Assembly: GCA_030678995.1 (NCBI GenBank)
Contig: JAUXTQ010000060.1
Coordinates: 1-64,000, forward strand
Origin: Caulobacter sp.
Lineage (GTDB): Bacteria > Pseudomonadota > Alphaproteobacteria > Caulobacterales > Caulobacteraceae
DNA: 64,000 bases
Direction: 5' to 3'
The notes under the pieces were generated by a model. It was not told the origin of the DNA. It saw only the letters and a program-made list of their open reading frames with translations, and made no database searches. A program made the translations under genes and the position numbers. Shown piece by piece: positions 1 through 8,453 of this stretch (position 1 is its first letter; every line of letters begins with the position of its first letter).

Positions 1-473
1 TCAAGGACTGGATCGACCACACCAGCACCATCTTCCCGGAGGTGCGGCTGAAGACCTATCTGGAGATGCGCGGCGCCGACGGCGGGCCGTGGAGCCGACT
101 GTGCGCCCTGCCCGCCCTGTGGACCGGCATCTTCTATGACAGCGCCGCGCTCGCCGCGGCCTGGGACCTGTGCAAGTCCTGGACCCCGGAAGACCGCGAA
201 AACGTCCGCCGCGACGTCAACCGGCTGGGCCTTAAGGCCGTGGTCGCCGGCCGCACCGTGCAGGATGTGGCCAGGGACATGATCGCCATCAGCAAGGAAG
301 GCCTCAAGCGCCGCGCCCGGCTGGACGGCGGCTTCATCGACGAGAGCACCTATCTGGGCGAACTCGAAGCCATCGCCGACAGCGGAATCACGCCGGCCGA
401 ACGGTTGCTGGAGAAGTTCCACGGCGCGTGGAACGGCGACATCAGCCGCGTCTTCGAGGACTGCGCGTATTAG
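1..473 (+). CDS. gshA: Glutamate-cysteine ligase, C-terminal part
   Basis: Partial gene: the reading frame is already open at base 3, so the start lies before the window; about 156 residues are seen. The enzyme joins glutamate and cysteine in the first step of glutathione synthesis in the cytoplasm. The segment DHTSTIFPEVRLKTYLEMRG followed by GADGGPWSRLCALPALWTG is the conserved core of the plant/alphaproteobacterial (GCS2-like) ligase family, and the tail 'PAERLLEKFHGAWNGDISRV' is also family-typical. Stop TAG at 471-473. The 250 bases that follow carry no gene and probably hold the promoter of the next one. Confidence 0.9.
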   Translation, partial: KDWIDHTSTIFPEVRLKTYLEMRGADGGPWSRLCALPALWTGIFYDSAALAAAWDLCKSWTPEDRENVRRDVNRLGLKAVVAGRTVQDVARDMIAISKEGLKRRARLDGGFIDESTYLGELEAIADSGITPAERLLEKFHGAWNGDISRVFEDCAY

Positions 474-724
474 CCAGCGCGAACACGGCCCGGCCCGCAA
501 CCGCCGCGATTGTCGGGCCGGAACCTGAAACCGCGTAAGACATGGTCGATCCTTCAGCGGAGGATAACGCGGCGGCCACAGGCCGACTCCTGAATGACCG
601 GCGCGGCAAGCCGTTGCTTGTGAAACGGGCCCGCGCGTGATTTTCTCGCCTGCAAATCGCGGAGGTTCGGGGGGATCTTGCCGCTTCTCCTCCGCACAGG
701 GCCAAGAGTCACAGGGTAGGCAGT

Positions 725-2635
725 ATGAATATCGTTATCGCGCTGGGGATTCTCGTGACCCTGGCCACAGGCATCCCGGTGCTTCTGCAGATGCGGAATC
801 ACCCGAAAGGGCTCTTCATTCTCTTCTTCGCGGAGATGTGGGAGCGCTTTTCCTACTACGGCATGCGCGGCATCCTGATCTTCTACCTGACGCAACATTT
901 CCTGTTCAAAGACGACTACGCGAGCGGCCTCTACGGCTCCTACACCTCTCTGGTCTACCTGTTGCCGCTTCTGGGCGGCATTCTCGCCGACCGCTACATC
1001 GGCACCCGCAAGGCGATCGCGTTTGGCGCCCTGCTGCTGGTCGCCGGCCACGGTCTGATGGCCGTGGAAGGCCGTCCGGCCGAGCAAACCCTGAATTATC
1101 AAGGCGCGGCCTACAGCATGCAGGTCGAGGGCCGCGGCGCGGAGCGCGAGGTCTGCATCAAGGTCGGCGAGGGCTGCTACGCCTTCGGCGCCGGAGAGAA
1201 CGGCGGCCTGTCGATCAAGGACATGCCGGCCGATGCGCCGCTTCCGGCGGCCCTGGCCAAGGGCTCCTACGAGATGAAGGAGACCCGCGACGCCAACTAC
1301 GTGAACATCTTCTTCCTGGCGATCTCGCTGATCATCATGGGCGTGGGCTTCCTCAAGCCGAACATCTCCACGATCGTCGGCCAGCTCTATCCGCAGGGCG
1401 ACCCACGCCGCGATCCGGGCTTCACCCTCTACTACTACGGCATCAACCTGGGGGCCTTCTGGGCCTCGGTGCTGTGCGGCTATCTCGGCCAGACGGTCGG
1501 CTGGTGGGCCGGCTTCGGCCTGGCCGGCGTCGGCATGCTGGCGGGCTACATCGTCTTCGTGCTCGGCAAGCCGCTGCTCGAGGGCAAGGGCGAGCCGCCA
1601 CATCCCGAGTTGCTGGCCAAACCGGTCGCCGGCCCGATCAACCGTGAGGCCATGATCTACATCCTCGGCATCCTCGGCGTGGGCCTGGTGTGGATGCTGG
1701 TCCAGAGCAATGCCGTCGTCGGTCTGGTCCTGAGCATCAGCATCGTCGCCTCGCTGGCGGCCGTCCTGTTCATCATCGCCGTCGTCTGCAAGACTTGGGT
1801 CGAGCGCCAGCGCATGATGCTGGCCATGGTCCTGATCTTCGGGGCGGTGGTCTTCTTCACCCTCTTCGAACAGGCCGGCACCTCGCTGAACCTCTTCGCC
1901 GACCGCAACGTCGACCTCTCCCTGATCAGCGCCCCGTTCACGGTGGACCTGCTCGGCCAGAGCTACTTCTTCGGCACGAAGGACATGGTCATGGCCGCCG
2001 GCGTGCCGGACACCGTGCGCTGGATCGACATGGGCATCACCGCCGCCCAGACGCAGTCATTCAACGCCGGCTTCATCCTCATCTTCGCCCCGCTGTTCGC
2101 GGCGATGTGGCTGTTCCTCGGCAAGCACAACCGCGACCCGAACCCGGTGATGAAGTTCGGCCTGGGCCTGGTCCAGGTGGGCCTGGGCTTCATGGTCATC
2201 GTCTGGGGCGCGGGGATGGCCGACTCGGCCTACCAGATGCCGCTGATGATGCTGGGCTTCCTCTACCTGCTGCACACCACCGGCGAGCTGTTCCTGTCGC
2301 CCGTGGGCCTGTCGGAAATCACCAAGCTGTCCATGCCATCGGTGGTCTCCTTCATGATGGCGGTGTGGTTCCTGTCCAGCTCCATCGCCCAGTATGTCGG
2401 CGGCATCATCGCCGGCTCGCTCGGCTCGGAAACGGTCGGCGGCCAGGTGCTTGACCCGAAGGGCGCGCTCGAGACCTCCATGGGCGGCTTCGAGAAGCTC
2501 GGCTGGGCCGGCATCGGCGTGGGGGTGTTCTTCATCCTCATCAGCTTCCTGGTGAAGCACTGGGCCCACGGCGCCAGCGCCGGCGGCGCCCCGGCGCCTG
2601 AGCTGGACGGTGATCGCCAGTCCATGCCGCACTGA
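725..2635 (+). CDS. Proton-dependent oligopeptide (POT/PTR) transporter
   Basis: Inner-membrane MFS symporter that imports di- and tripeptides with protons. Both PTR2 signatures are visible: GGILADRYIGTRKAIAFG near residue 80 and LYYYGINLGAFWA near residue 235. The proton-coupling ExxERFxYY motif reads EMWERFSYYGM near residue 38. At 636 residues it is longer than the usual ~500, mainly because of a hydrophilic insert of about 75 residues (roughly 115-195, with Cys residues in 'EVCIKVGEGCYAFG') between transmembrane helices 3 and 4, plus a polar tail. The ATG at 725 has an AGGGTAGG ribosome site 5 bases upstream. A strong hairpin terminator follows. Confidence 0.93.
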   Translation: MNIVIALGILVTLATGIPVLLQMRNHPKGLFILFFAEMWERFSYYGMRGILIFYLTQHFLFKDDYASGLYGSYTSLVYLLPLLGGILADRYIGTRKAIAFGALLLVAGHGLMAVEGRPAEQTLNYQGAAYSMQVEGRGAEREVCIKVGEGCYAFGAGENGGLSIKDMPADAPLPAALAKGSYEMKETRDANYVNIFFLAISLIIMGVGFLKPNISTIVGQLYPQGDPRRDPGFTLYYYGINLGAFWASVLCGYLGQTVGWWAGFGLAGVGMLAGYIVFVLGKPLLEGKGEPPHPELLAKPVAGPINREAMIYILGILGVGLVWMLVQSNAVVGLVLSISIVASLAAVLFIIAVVCKTWVERQRMMLAMVLIFGAVVFFTLFEQAGTSLNLFADRNVDLSLISAPFTVDLLGQSYFFGTKDMVMAAGVPDTVRWIDMGITAAQTQSFNAGFILIFAPLFAAMWLFLGKHNRDPNPVMKFGLGLVQVGLGFMVIVWGAGMADSAYQMPLMMLGFLYLLHTTGELFLSPVGLSEITKLSMPSVVSFMMAVWFLSSSIAQYVGGIIAGSLGSETVGGQVLDPKGALETSMGGFEKLGWAGIGVGVFFILISFLVKHWAHGASAGGAPAPELDGDRQSMPH

Positions 2636-2661
2636 TCGCGGCGCGCCGTCACTGAAACGGC

Positions 2662-2693
2662 GAAGGGCCCCGGGAGCGATCCCGGGGCCCTTC
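2662..2693. terminator. Rho-independent terminator between convergent genes
   Basis: A perfect 14-bp stem (2662-2675 with 2680-2693, core GGGCCCCGGGA) closes a GCGA tetraloop and is followed on the + strand by TTCTTC. It sits 26 bases after the peptide transporter stop and before the convergent TonB receptor stop. Confidence 0.85.
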
Positions 2694-2736
2694 TTCTTCA
2701 GCCGCCAGGGGTTGAGGGGCAAGCGGCCGGAGAGGG

Positions 2737-4755
2737 TCAGCCGAAGGTCTGGCGGATGCGGAAGTAGATGAACGGGTCGAAGCTCAGCGGCCGCCGATCA
2801 ACGTAGTCGAGGCCGGCGGTGCTGCGCGGCCCGGCGTAGACCTCCCGGGTGCGGGTGAAGTCGCGGCCCAGCAGGTTCTGCATCTCGACCCGGAAACTGA
2901 GGTTGGGCCGGGGCTTGTACTCGGCGTAGGCGGCCACCCAGGTTCCCAGCTCGATGGTCTCGATCTGGTCGAAGCGGTAGTAGCGCTCCTCGAAGCCGAG
3001 AAAGGCGTCCACCCCCCACTGCACCTTCAAGCGCGGCAGGTCCTGCGAAAAGCGGATGTCGCCCTCGAACGGCTGCTGGCCGCTGATCCGGCGGGACTCG
3101 CCGGTCACCGGGTCGGTGACCTCCGAACGGCTCCATTCACCGTTGGCCCGCAGCAGGCCGCCGGGCACGCCCAGCCGGGCCAGCGGCAGGGTGAGGCCGA
3201 TGCGGATGTTGTCGCTGACGCCGTCGCCGATGTTGCCCGGCGCGTCGAAGGCGAAGCCGGGACCAATGATCGGCACCCGGTCGGTGGCGTCGGTGATCTC
3301 GTGGTGGATGTAGGTCAGCACCAGGGCGCCGTCCTTCCAGAACTTGCGCTCGTAGGTCGCCTCGGCCACCCAGGTCTTGTCCGGCTCCAGGTCGGCGTTG
3401 CCCGCCGTGCCCGTGCCGGTGGAGAAGGCCACCGAGGAGACGAAGTCGCCGAAGTCCAGCTGGCCGACCTCGCGCTCGATGCGCAGGCGGAACTGGTCGG
3501 TCGGGGTCGGCGACCAGGTCATCGACGCGCGCGGCTTGAGATAGGTGAGGGTCTTTTCGAGATTGGTGTCGCCGCTCTGGGCGATGGTCGAGACCTCGAC
3601 CTTGAGGCCGGCCTCGAAGGACAGCTTCGGCGAGGACCGCCAGGTGGTCGATCCGAACACCTCGCCACGCCGCTCCTCCACCCGCACGTCGGAGGCGGGC
3701 AGGGTCACCGGGGCGCCGTTCTCGACATAGTCCAGCGCGCTGTCGAGGTAGTTGAAAGCCACCTCGCCGCCGCCCTCGACCGACCAGGTCGGGCTGATGG
3801 TGTAGCGCAGCACGGCGCGGGCGATGGTCTCGCCGGCCTCGTTCTCCTGGGTGAACAGGCCGTCGTTGGCGCCGTCGTCGAAGCTGGAGGCGAAGTCCGT
3901 GTAACGCCGCTGCATCAGGCCGGTGACCTCGAGCTTCAGCTTCGGGCCGAGCGCGCGCTCCCAGTTGGCCCCGACCTCGCCCTCGTCGCGGAAGAAGTCG
4001 TCGTTGACCTGCAGCCGGCCGGGCGCGGGGAAGCTGATGAAATCGTTCAGCGACCACGCGTAGTGTTCGTGGTCCAGCTTGGCATTGAACGACGCGCGTC
4101 CGGCCAGCAGCGGCGTCTTGACCCCGCCCTTGAGGGTATAGCCGCGGCCTCCGCCGGTTTCGTCGATCTGGCCCTCGCGCAGCACCGCGCCGGTAGAGCT
4201 GACCACGCTGCCCGGGCCGGACCCGGCGCCGTCATCGACGAAGGTGAAGCCCAGGGCGGACCATTCAAAGGTGCGTTCGCCGACCTTCTGCGAGCCCTCG
4301 AACCGCACGGCGGGCGTGGTCCGGCCGTCCTGGAAGACGCCGGACGCCACGGCGAACAGCCACTGGCCCTGCTTGTCCTTGCGCAGCACGACGTTGGCGA
4401 TGACCGTCTTGCCCTGCATGTCGATGCCGGGCGCGCCGCCGCGGATAATGTCGATCCGCTCGACCTGACTGGCCTGGATGCGGCGCAGGGCGTCCTCGAG
4501 GCCTTCGCTCTTGGTCGCCGGGCGCTGGCCGTCGATCAGCACGTTGCCCGCCGCGCCGCCATAGCCGCGCACCTGGTCGCCCTGGTCGAAGGAAAAGCCC
4601 GGGATGCGGGCGATCATGTCCATGGCCGAGTTGGGCTGGGCCTCGGCGAAGAAGGCCGCGAGATAGGGCGTCACGCCCTGGGCTTCCGCCGGCGCCATGG
4701 CGGCGGCTTCGGGCGTCGTGGCGGCAAGCATGGCGAGGAGCAACTGGTGGCTCAT
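2737..4755 (-). CDS. TonB-dependent outer membrane receptor
   Basis: 672-residue outer-membrane beta-barrel for energy-coupled uptake; the substrate cannot be told from sequence. I start at the ATG at 4755 (MSHQLLLAMLAATTPEAAAM) because it gives a short hydrophobic export signal and has an AGGGGGA ribosome site; an upstream in-frame start would add a non-signal-like arginine/glycine-rich stretch. A plug domain follows: GFSFDQGDQVRGYGG, NVLIDGQRP, then QVERIDIIRGGAPGIDM. The rest is alternating amphipathic strand, and the protein ends in IYFRIRQTFG. An aromatic residue near the end (F before the last G) suits BAM recognition. No TonB/ExbBD or dedicated uptake gene lies nearby. Confidence 0.9.
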   Translation of the reverse strand: MSHQLLLAMLAATTPEAAAMAPAEAQGVTPYLAAFFAEAQPNSAMDMIARIPGFSFDQGDQVRGYGGAAGNVLIDGQRPATKSEGLEDALRRIQASQVERIDIIRGGAPGIDMQGKTVIANVVLRKDKQGQWLFAVASGVFQDGRTTPAVRFEGSQKVGERTFEWSALGFTFVDDGAGSGPGSVVSSTGAVLREGQIDETGGGRGYTLKGGVKTPLLAGRASFNAKLDHEHYAWSLNDFISFPAPGRLQVNDDFFRDEGEVGANWERALGPKLKLEVTGLMQRRYTDFASSFDDGANDGLFTQENEAGETIARAVLRYTISPTWSVEGGGEVAFNYLDSALDYVENGAPVTLPASDVRVEERRGEVFGSTTWRSSPKLSFEAGLKVEVSTIAQSGDTNLEKTLTYLKPRASMTWSPTPTDQFRLRIEREVGQLDFGDFVSSVAFSTGTGTAGNADLEPDKTWVAEATYERKFWKDGALVLTYIHHEITDATDRVPIIGPGFAFDAPGNIGDGVSDNIRIGLTLPLARLGVPGGLLRANGEWSRSEVTDPVTGESRRISGQQPFEGDIRFSQDLPRLKVQWGVDAFLGFEERYYRFDQIETIELGTWVAAYAEYKPRPNLSFRVEMQNLLGRDFTRTREVYAGPRSTAGLDYVDRRPLSFDPFIYFRIRQTFG

Positions 4756-4872
4756 GGTACGGAACGTCCCCCTGGGGCCCCCCGGCCCAAAACTGGCCGC
4801 GAAGGTGACGGGAGACCGGCCCGGCCGCACGTTACAAGGCGGAAATGTAGATTAAATCGCGGACAGGTTCTG

Positions 4873-5024
4873 ATCCTCCCCATCGGGGGAGGTGGCTCGC
4901 CCCCCGGGTCGCGCGAAGCGCGCGCCCGAGGGTGAACTCCGCCGAGACGGAGGGGGGCCGCTCAGATTTCGGGTGACCCCCTCAGTCGGCTTCGCCGACA
5001 GCTCCCCCAAAGGGGGAGCATCCA
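4873..5024. repeat. GC-rich palindromic intergenic repeat (CTCCCC/GGGGAG family), copy 1
   Basis: Nested hairpins: CCTCCCCatcgGGGGAGG (4875-4892), a GTCGGCTTCGCCGAC stem and CTCCCCCaaAGGGGGAG at the far end. Related structures recur at 23239-23301 and 41435-41594, always between genes and always with a CTCCCC/GGGGAG end. Confidence 0.7.
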
Positions 5025-5036
5025 GAGCCGCGGCCG

Positions 5037-6467
5037 CTACACCGCCGTCCCGCCGACCGTCAGCCCCGTGATCTTCAGCGACGGCTGGGCCACGCCGACC
5101 GGCACGCCCTGTCCGCCCTTGCCGCAGACGCCGACGCCGGGGTCCATGGCGAAGTCGTCGCCGATCATGGTGATGCGGGTCAGGGCGCTGGGGCCGTCGC
5201 CGATCAGGCTGGCGCCCTTGACCGGATGGGTCAGCTTGCCGTCCTCGATCAGCCAGGCCTCGGTGCACTGGAAGACGAACTTGCCGTTGGTGATGTCCAC
5301 CTGGCCGCCGCCGAGGTGGGCGCAGAAGATGCCGCGTTTGGTCGAGGCGATCATCTCCGCCTGCGTATCCTTGCCGCCGAGCATGCCGGTGTTGGTCATG
5401 CGGGGCATGGGCATGTGGGCATAGGACTGGCGCCGGGCGTTCCCGGTGGGGGCCAGGCCCATCAGGCGGGCTGACATGCGGTCGTGCATGTAGCCCACGA
5501 GAATGCCGTCCTCGATCAGGATGGTGCGTTCCGTGGGGGTGCCCTCGTCGTCAATGGTCAGGGAGCCGCGGCGGCCGGGCAGGGTCCCGTCGTCGAACAC
5601 GGTGACGCCGGGGGCGGCGACCCGCTCTCCGATGCGGCCGGAGAAGGCGCTGAGGCCCTTGCGGTTGAAGTCGCCCTCCAGCCCGTGGCCGACGGCTTCG
5701 TGCAGCAGCACGCCGTTCCAGCCCGGGCCGAGGACCACATCCATCTCGCCGGCCGGACAGTCGACCGCGTCGAGGTTGACCAGGGCCTGGGCCAGGGCGA
5801 AGTCGACCTGCTCCTGCCACCTGTCCGGCGAGATCCAGGCCTCGAACCCGGCCCGGCCGCCGGCGCCGGACGTGCCGGTCTCGCGGCGGCCGTCGCGCTC
5901 GACGGTGACCTGGACGTTGACCCGCACCAGCGGCCGCACGTCGCGAATCAGCCGGCCGTCGGCGCGCAGGATCTCCACCGTGCGCCGCTCGCCGGCCATG
6001 GAGGCCATCACCTGAACCACGCGCGGGTCGCGGGCGCGGGCGAAGGCGTCGATCTCCTGCAGCAGGGCGACCTTGTCGGAGAAACCGGGCGAAGCGACCG
6101 GGTCGTCCTCGCCATAGAGGCTGACGTTGGTGGCGCGGGGCGCCTCGGCCGCCGTGCCGGAATAGCCGCGGCGGGCCAGCTTGGCCGAATCGCCGGCGCG
6201 GCGAATGGCGGCTTCCGAGATTTCGCTGGCGTGGGCGTAGCCGGCCGTCTCGCCGGCCACCACGCGCAGGCCGAAGCCCTCGCTCGTGTCGTAGCTGGCG
6301 GTCTTCAGCCGGCCGTCGTCGAAGACGAAGGCCTCGCTCTCGCTGCGTTCGAGGAACAGCTCCCCGTCATCGGCCCCCGCAAGGGCGTCGCCGAGGATGG
6401 CGCGGGCGCGGTCGGGCTCGACGCCGGCGGCGTCCAGCAGGGAGGGGGCGAGTACGGAAGCGGTCAT
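5037..6467 (-). CDS. tldD: Metalloprotease TldD
   Basis: 476-residue cytoplasmic zinc metalloprotease of the TldD/PmbA (U62) family, which with TldE/PmbA degrades unfolded peptides and matures some ribosomally made peptides. The zinc motif HExxxH is seen as LLHEAVGHGLEGDFNRKG near residue 240, which marks the catalytic TldD type and not the TldE type. N-terminal 'DGRLKTASYDTSEGFGLRVV' and C-terminal 'GGGQVDITNGKFVFQCTEAW' are family-typical. Length matches the family (about 480). No tldE/pmbA gene is in the window, so the partner must be elsewhere. Transcribed alone; repeat copy 1 lies just downstream. Confidence 0.94.
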   Translation of the reverse strand: MTASVLAPSLLDAAGVEPDRARAILGDALAGADDGELFLERSESEAFVFDDGRLKTASYDTSEGFGLRVVAGETAGYAHASEISEAAIRRAGDSAKLARRGYSGTAAEAPRATNVSLYGEDDPVASPGFSDKVALLQEIDAFARARDPRVVQVMASMAGERRTVEILRADGRLIRDVRPLVRVNVQVTVERDGRRETGTSGAGGRAGFEAWISPDRWQEQVDFALAQALVNLDAVDCPAGEMDVVLGPGWNGVLLHEAVGHGLEGDFNRKGLSAFSGRIGERVAAPGVTVFDDGTLPGRRGSLTIDDEGTPTERTILIEDGILVGYMHDRMSARLMGLAPTGNARRQSYAHMPMPRMTNTGMLGGKDTQAEMIASTKRGIFCAHLGGGQVDITNGKFVFQCTEAWLIEDGKLTHPVKGASLIGDGPSALTRITMIGDDFAMDPGVGVCGKGGQGVPVGVAQPSLKITGLTVGGTAV

Positions 6468-6515
6468 GGCCTACAGGTAGGCGCTTCGACCGCTCCCGTC
6501 ATCACTACGGCATCA

Positions 6516-7271
6516 CTACGGCAGGTGAAGATCGCCGGAGCCGTCGATATTGCTGCTCAGGCTGGCGGGCTTGGTCAGCAGGGTGACGTCGCCGCTGCCG
6601 GCGATCGCCACCTGGGCGGCGCCCTTGGGTGACAGTTCGGCGTCGCCGCTGCCGGCGAGGCTGACGCTGGCGTCCTGGGTCTCCAGACCGCCCAGATCGG
6701 CGTCGCCGGAGCCGGAGATGGTCAGCGCCAGGGACTGGGTCTTGCCGCTGGCGGTCAGGCTGCCCGAGCCGTTGATCTCGATGGCCATGTCCGGCTGGTC
6801 ATAACCTTCGATGGTCACAGACGGCGAGCCGTTGACGATGAAGCGCTTCACGCCGGGGGCGACGATGGTGACGCGGAGCCGCTCGCGGTTGAACCGGGTG
6901 TGGGCGCCGCCCTGCCCGTCGTCGGCAAACCGCAGGCTGCCATCGACCACCACGACCCGCTCGACGAGGCTCTGCGGGCCAGTGACGGTGACGCTGGCCG
7001 CATCGCCCTGGGTGAAGGCGACGTCGGCCGGGATATCGACGCGCAGCGCGTCGCCGCCGGTCCAGGCGAGGTCGCGGCTGGTTTCAGGACCGGACACGTC
7101 CTTGCCCCCGATGGAGATGCTGACGTTGTCGTCGCCGTCGTCGAAGACCGACGCCGGAATGGTCCAGCCGTTCTTCATCAGGTCGCGACCGCCCAGGGCG
7201 GCGACGCCGGCTAGGCAGGCGACGGTCAGGATGAAGCTCGCCACGGCGATGACGATCAGATTGCGGATCAT
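6516..7271 (-). CDS. DUF2807 (GIN, putative adhesin-head) domain protein
   Basis: 251 residues. An N-terminal hydrophobic segment (LIVIAVASFILTVACLAGV) is a signal or membrane anchor. The remainder is built of short beta-strand turns with recurring GSG-D units: 'VNGSPSVTIEG', 'INGSGSLTASG', 'ISGSGDADLGG', 'LAGSGDAELSP', 'IAGSGDVTLL', 'IDGSGDLHLP'. This is the right-handed beta-helix pattern of DUF2807. It is the third gene of an operon after padR and a DUF1700 gene, 9 bases downstream. Proteins of this set are often linked to envelope-stress or self-limiting regulation, but the exact role is unknown. Confidence 0.82.
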   Translation of the reverse strand: MIRNLIVIAVASFILTVACLAGVAALGGRDLMKNGWTIPASVFDDGDDNVSISIGGKDVSGPETSRDLAWTGGDALRVDIPADVAFTQGDAASVTVTGPQSLVERVVVVDGSLRFADDGQGGAHTRFNRERLRVTIVAPGVKRFIVNGSPSVTIEGYDQPDMAIEINGSGSLTASGKTQSLALTISGSGDADLGGLETQDASVSLAGSGDAELSPKGAAQVAIAGSGDVTLLTKPASLSSNIDGSGDLHLP

Positions 7272-7280
7272 GGCGGGTCC

Positions 7281-7847
7281 TCAGCCTTGCGGATCGATGG
7301 CCGGCTTCAGGAGCCGGTAGTGGAGGCGGCCGTACCAGACCAGGGCGTTGACCAGGCCGATGGTGACGATGGTCAGGATCGCGCCGATCGAGGTCGACCC
7401 GGCCATCATGCCAAGGCCCGCCAGGATGGCGGTCAGCGGACCGCCCGGCGGTTCGAGGAAGGGACCGGCGGCCATCACCGCGCCGCCGGCGATGATCACC
7501 GCGATGACGGCGATGAACAGGCCGAACAGCGTCCCGATCACGCCCATCAGGATGGGCAGCAGGATGATGATGTCGATGGCCCCCAGGCCCAGCACCGCGA
7601 AGACGGCGGCGGCGGCGGCGGAGGGGTTCTTCTGTTCCTCCCACTTCTTCAGCCCCGCCTCGGCGCGCAGCTCGCGGGCGAGACGGTCGGGGCTGCCAAG
7701 CGCGTCGGCGACCTCCTGTTCGCTGCGGCCGGCGGCCTGGGCATCCGCGAAATGGGTGTCGTAGTCGGCGGCGATGTCGTCGATGGTCGCGACGGGCAGG
7801 CCGACGAGACCCCGGCGAAGTTTCGCCATGAAATCAGCGCGGGTCAT
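7281..7847 (-). CDS. DUF1700-family membrane protein
   Basis: 188 residues. I place the start at the ATG at 7847, which overlaps the padR stop by ATGA, instead of a far upstream in-frame start that would run through padR. The N-terminal cytoplasmic helix-rich part (MTRADFMAKLRRGLVGLP, then ALGSPDRLARELRAEAGL) is the DUF1700/HAAS signature, a domain that nearly always pairs with PadR regulators. Four or so hydrophobic helices follow ('AIDIIILLPILMGVIGTLFG', 'IAVIAVIIAGGAVMAAG', 'AILAGLGMMAGSTSIGAILT'). Probable role: membrane sensor/effector coupled to the PadR repressor; its molecular signal is unknown. Confidence 0.85.
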   Translation of the reverse strand: MTRADFMAKLRRGLVGLPVATIDDIAADYDTHFADAQAAGRSEQEVADALGSPDRLARELRAEAGLKKWEEQKNPSAAAAAVFAVLGLGAIDIIILLPILMGVIGTLFGLFIAVIAVIIAGGAVMAAGPFLEPPGGPLTAILAGLGMMAGSTSIGAILTIVTIGLVNALVWYGRLHYRLLKPAIDPQG

Positions 7848-8179
7848 GCGGCCGCTCCCAGGATGTCGTCGACGGCGCGGGTGAAGGCGGCCCATTCGGC
7901 CTTCTGCTGCGAGAAGCTGGCGCGACCGGCGTCGGTCAGGCGGTAGTACTTCCGCGGCGGGCCGCTTTGTGACTCCACCAGATAGGTCTCGACCAGCCCG
8001 TCCGACTGCATGCGGCGCATGAGCGGGTAGATGGTGCCTTCCCCCATGTCGATGTCCTTCGCGAGGCGGCTGGCGATCTCGTAGGCATAGCTGTCGGCGC
8101 GCGACAGCAGGGCCAGAACGCACAAGGCCAGCACCCCTTTTTTCAGTTGAATTTCGATAGCTTCGGTCACGCGTTCCAT
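7844..8179 (-). CDS. PadR-family transcriptional regulator
   Basis: 111-residue winged-helix repressor. I use the ATG at 8179 (MERVTEAIEIQLKKGVLALC) because family members begin just before this helix. Conserved features: 'LLSRADSYAYEIASRL', 'DMGEGTIYPLMRRMQSDGLV' (recognition helix and wing) and 'GPPRKYYRLTDAGR'. The gene overlaps the DUF1700 gene by 4 bases, giving a padR-DUF1700-DUF2807 operon; such PadR proteins usually repress their own operon. Paired direct repeats just upstream (8203-8245) are a candidate operator. Confidence 0.9.
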   Translation of the reverse strand: MERVTEAIEIQLKKGVLALCVLALLSRADSYAYEIASRLAKDIDMGEGTIYPLMRRMQSDGLVETYLVESQSGPPRKYYRLTDAGRASFSQQKAEWAAFTRAVDDILGAAA

Positions 8180-8202
8180 TCCCAAACCTGCGACCCTTCT
8201 AC

Positions 8203-8245
8203 CGCATGATACTGATCTATGCAAGGTAGCTGTTCACGCATGATA
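8203..8245. promoter_or_regulatory. Candidate PadR operator (direct repeats)
   Basis: CGCATGATA occurs twice, at 8203-8211 and 8237-8245, 34 bases apart (about three helical turns), immediately upstream of padR. Position and phasing suggest an autoregulatory site; binding is inferred. Confidence 0.4.
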
Positions 8246-8453
8246 GCGGGGCTGGATCAATGACAGTGGGCAACCCAAGTCGGGCCAGCCTTTGAGCGGC
8301 TTGGCAAGCCCGGTTCCAGCGCGTATGCACCGGGCCTGAAACGGCGAAAGGGACGGGTGGGACAAACGGCGCGCGCCAAGCGGGCCGGGCCAGCCGCCGA
8401 GTAGCTCCTGACTGCCGGCGAACTTTAAAGCCGGCGAATCGGACGTGAGGCGC

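Noticed and set aside
3301..4935. Long open frame on the + strand opposite the TonB receptor gene
   Set aside because: Its product is an Ala/Gly/Arg/His-rich low-complexity chain typical of antisense frames in high-GC genes; the minus-strand frame shows a real plug domain and signal peptide.
4840..5030. CRISPR array in the repeated GC-rich region
   Set aside because: Repeats are nested palindromes without regular spacers; no array periodicity and no cas genes.
7848..8123. Upstream extension of the DUF1700 frame
   Set aside because: The extra residues are arginine-rich and antiphase to padR; the ATG overlapping the padR stop starts at the conserved DUF1700 helix.
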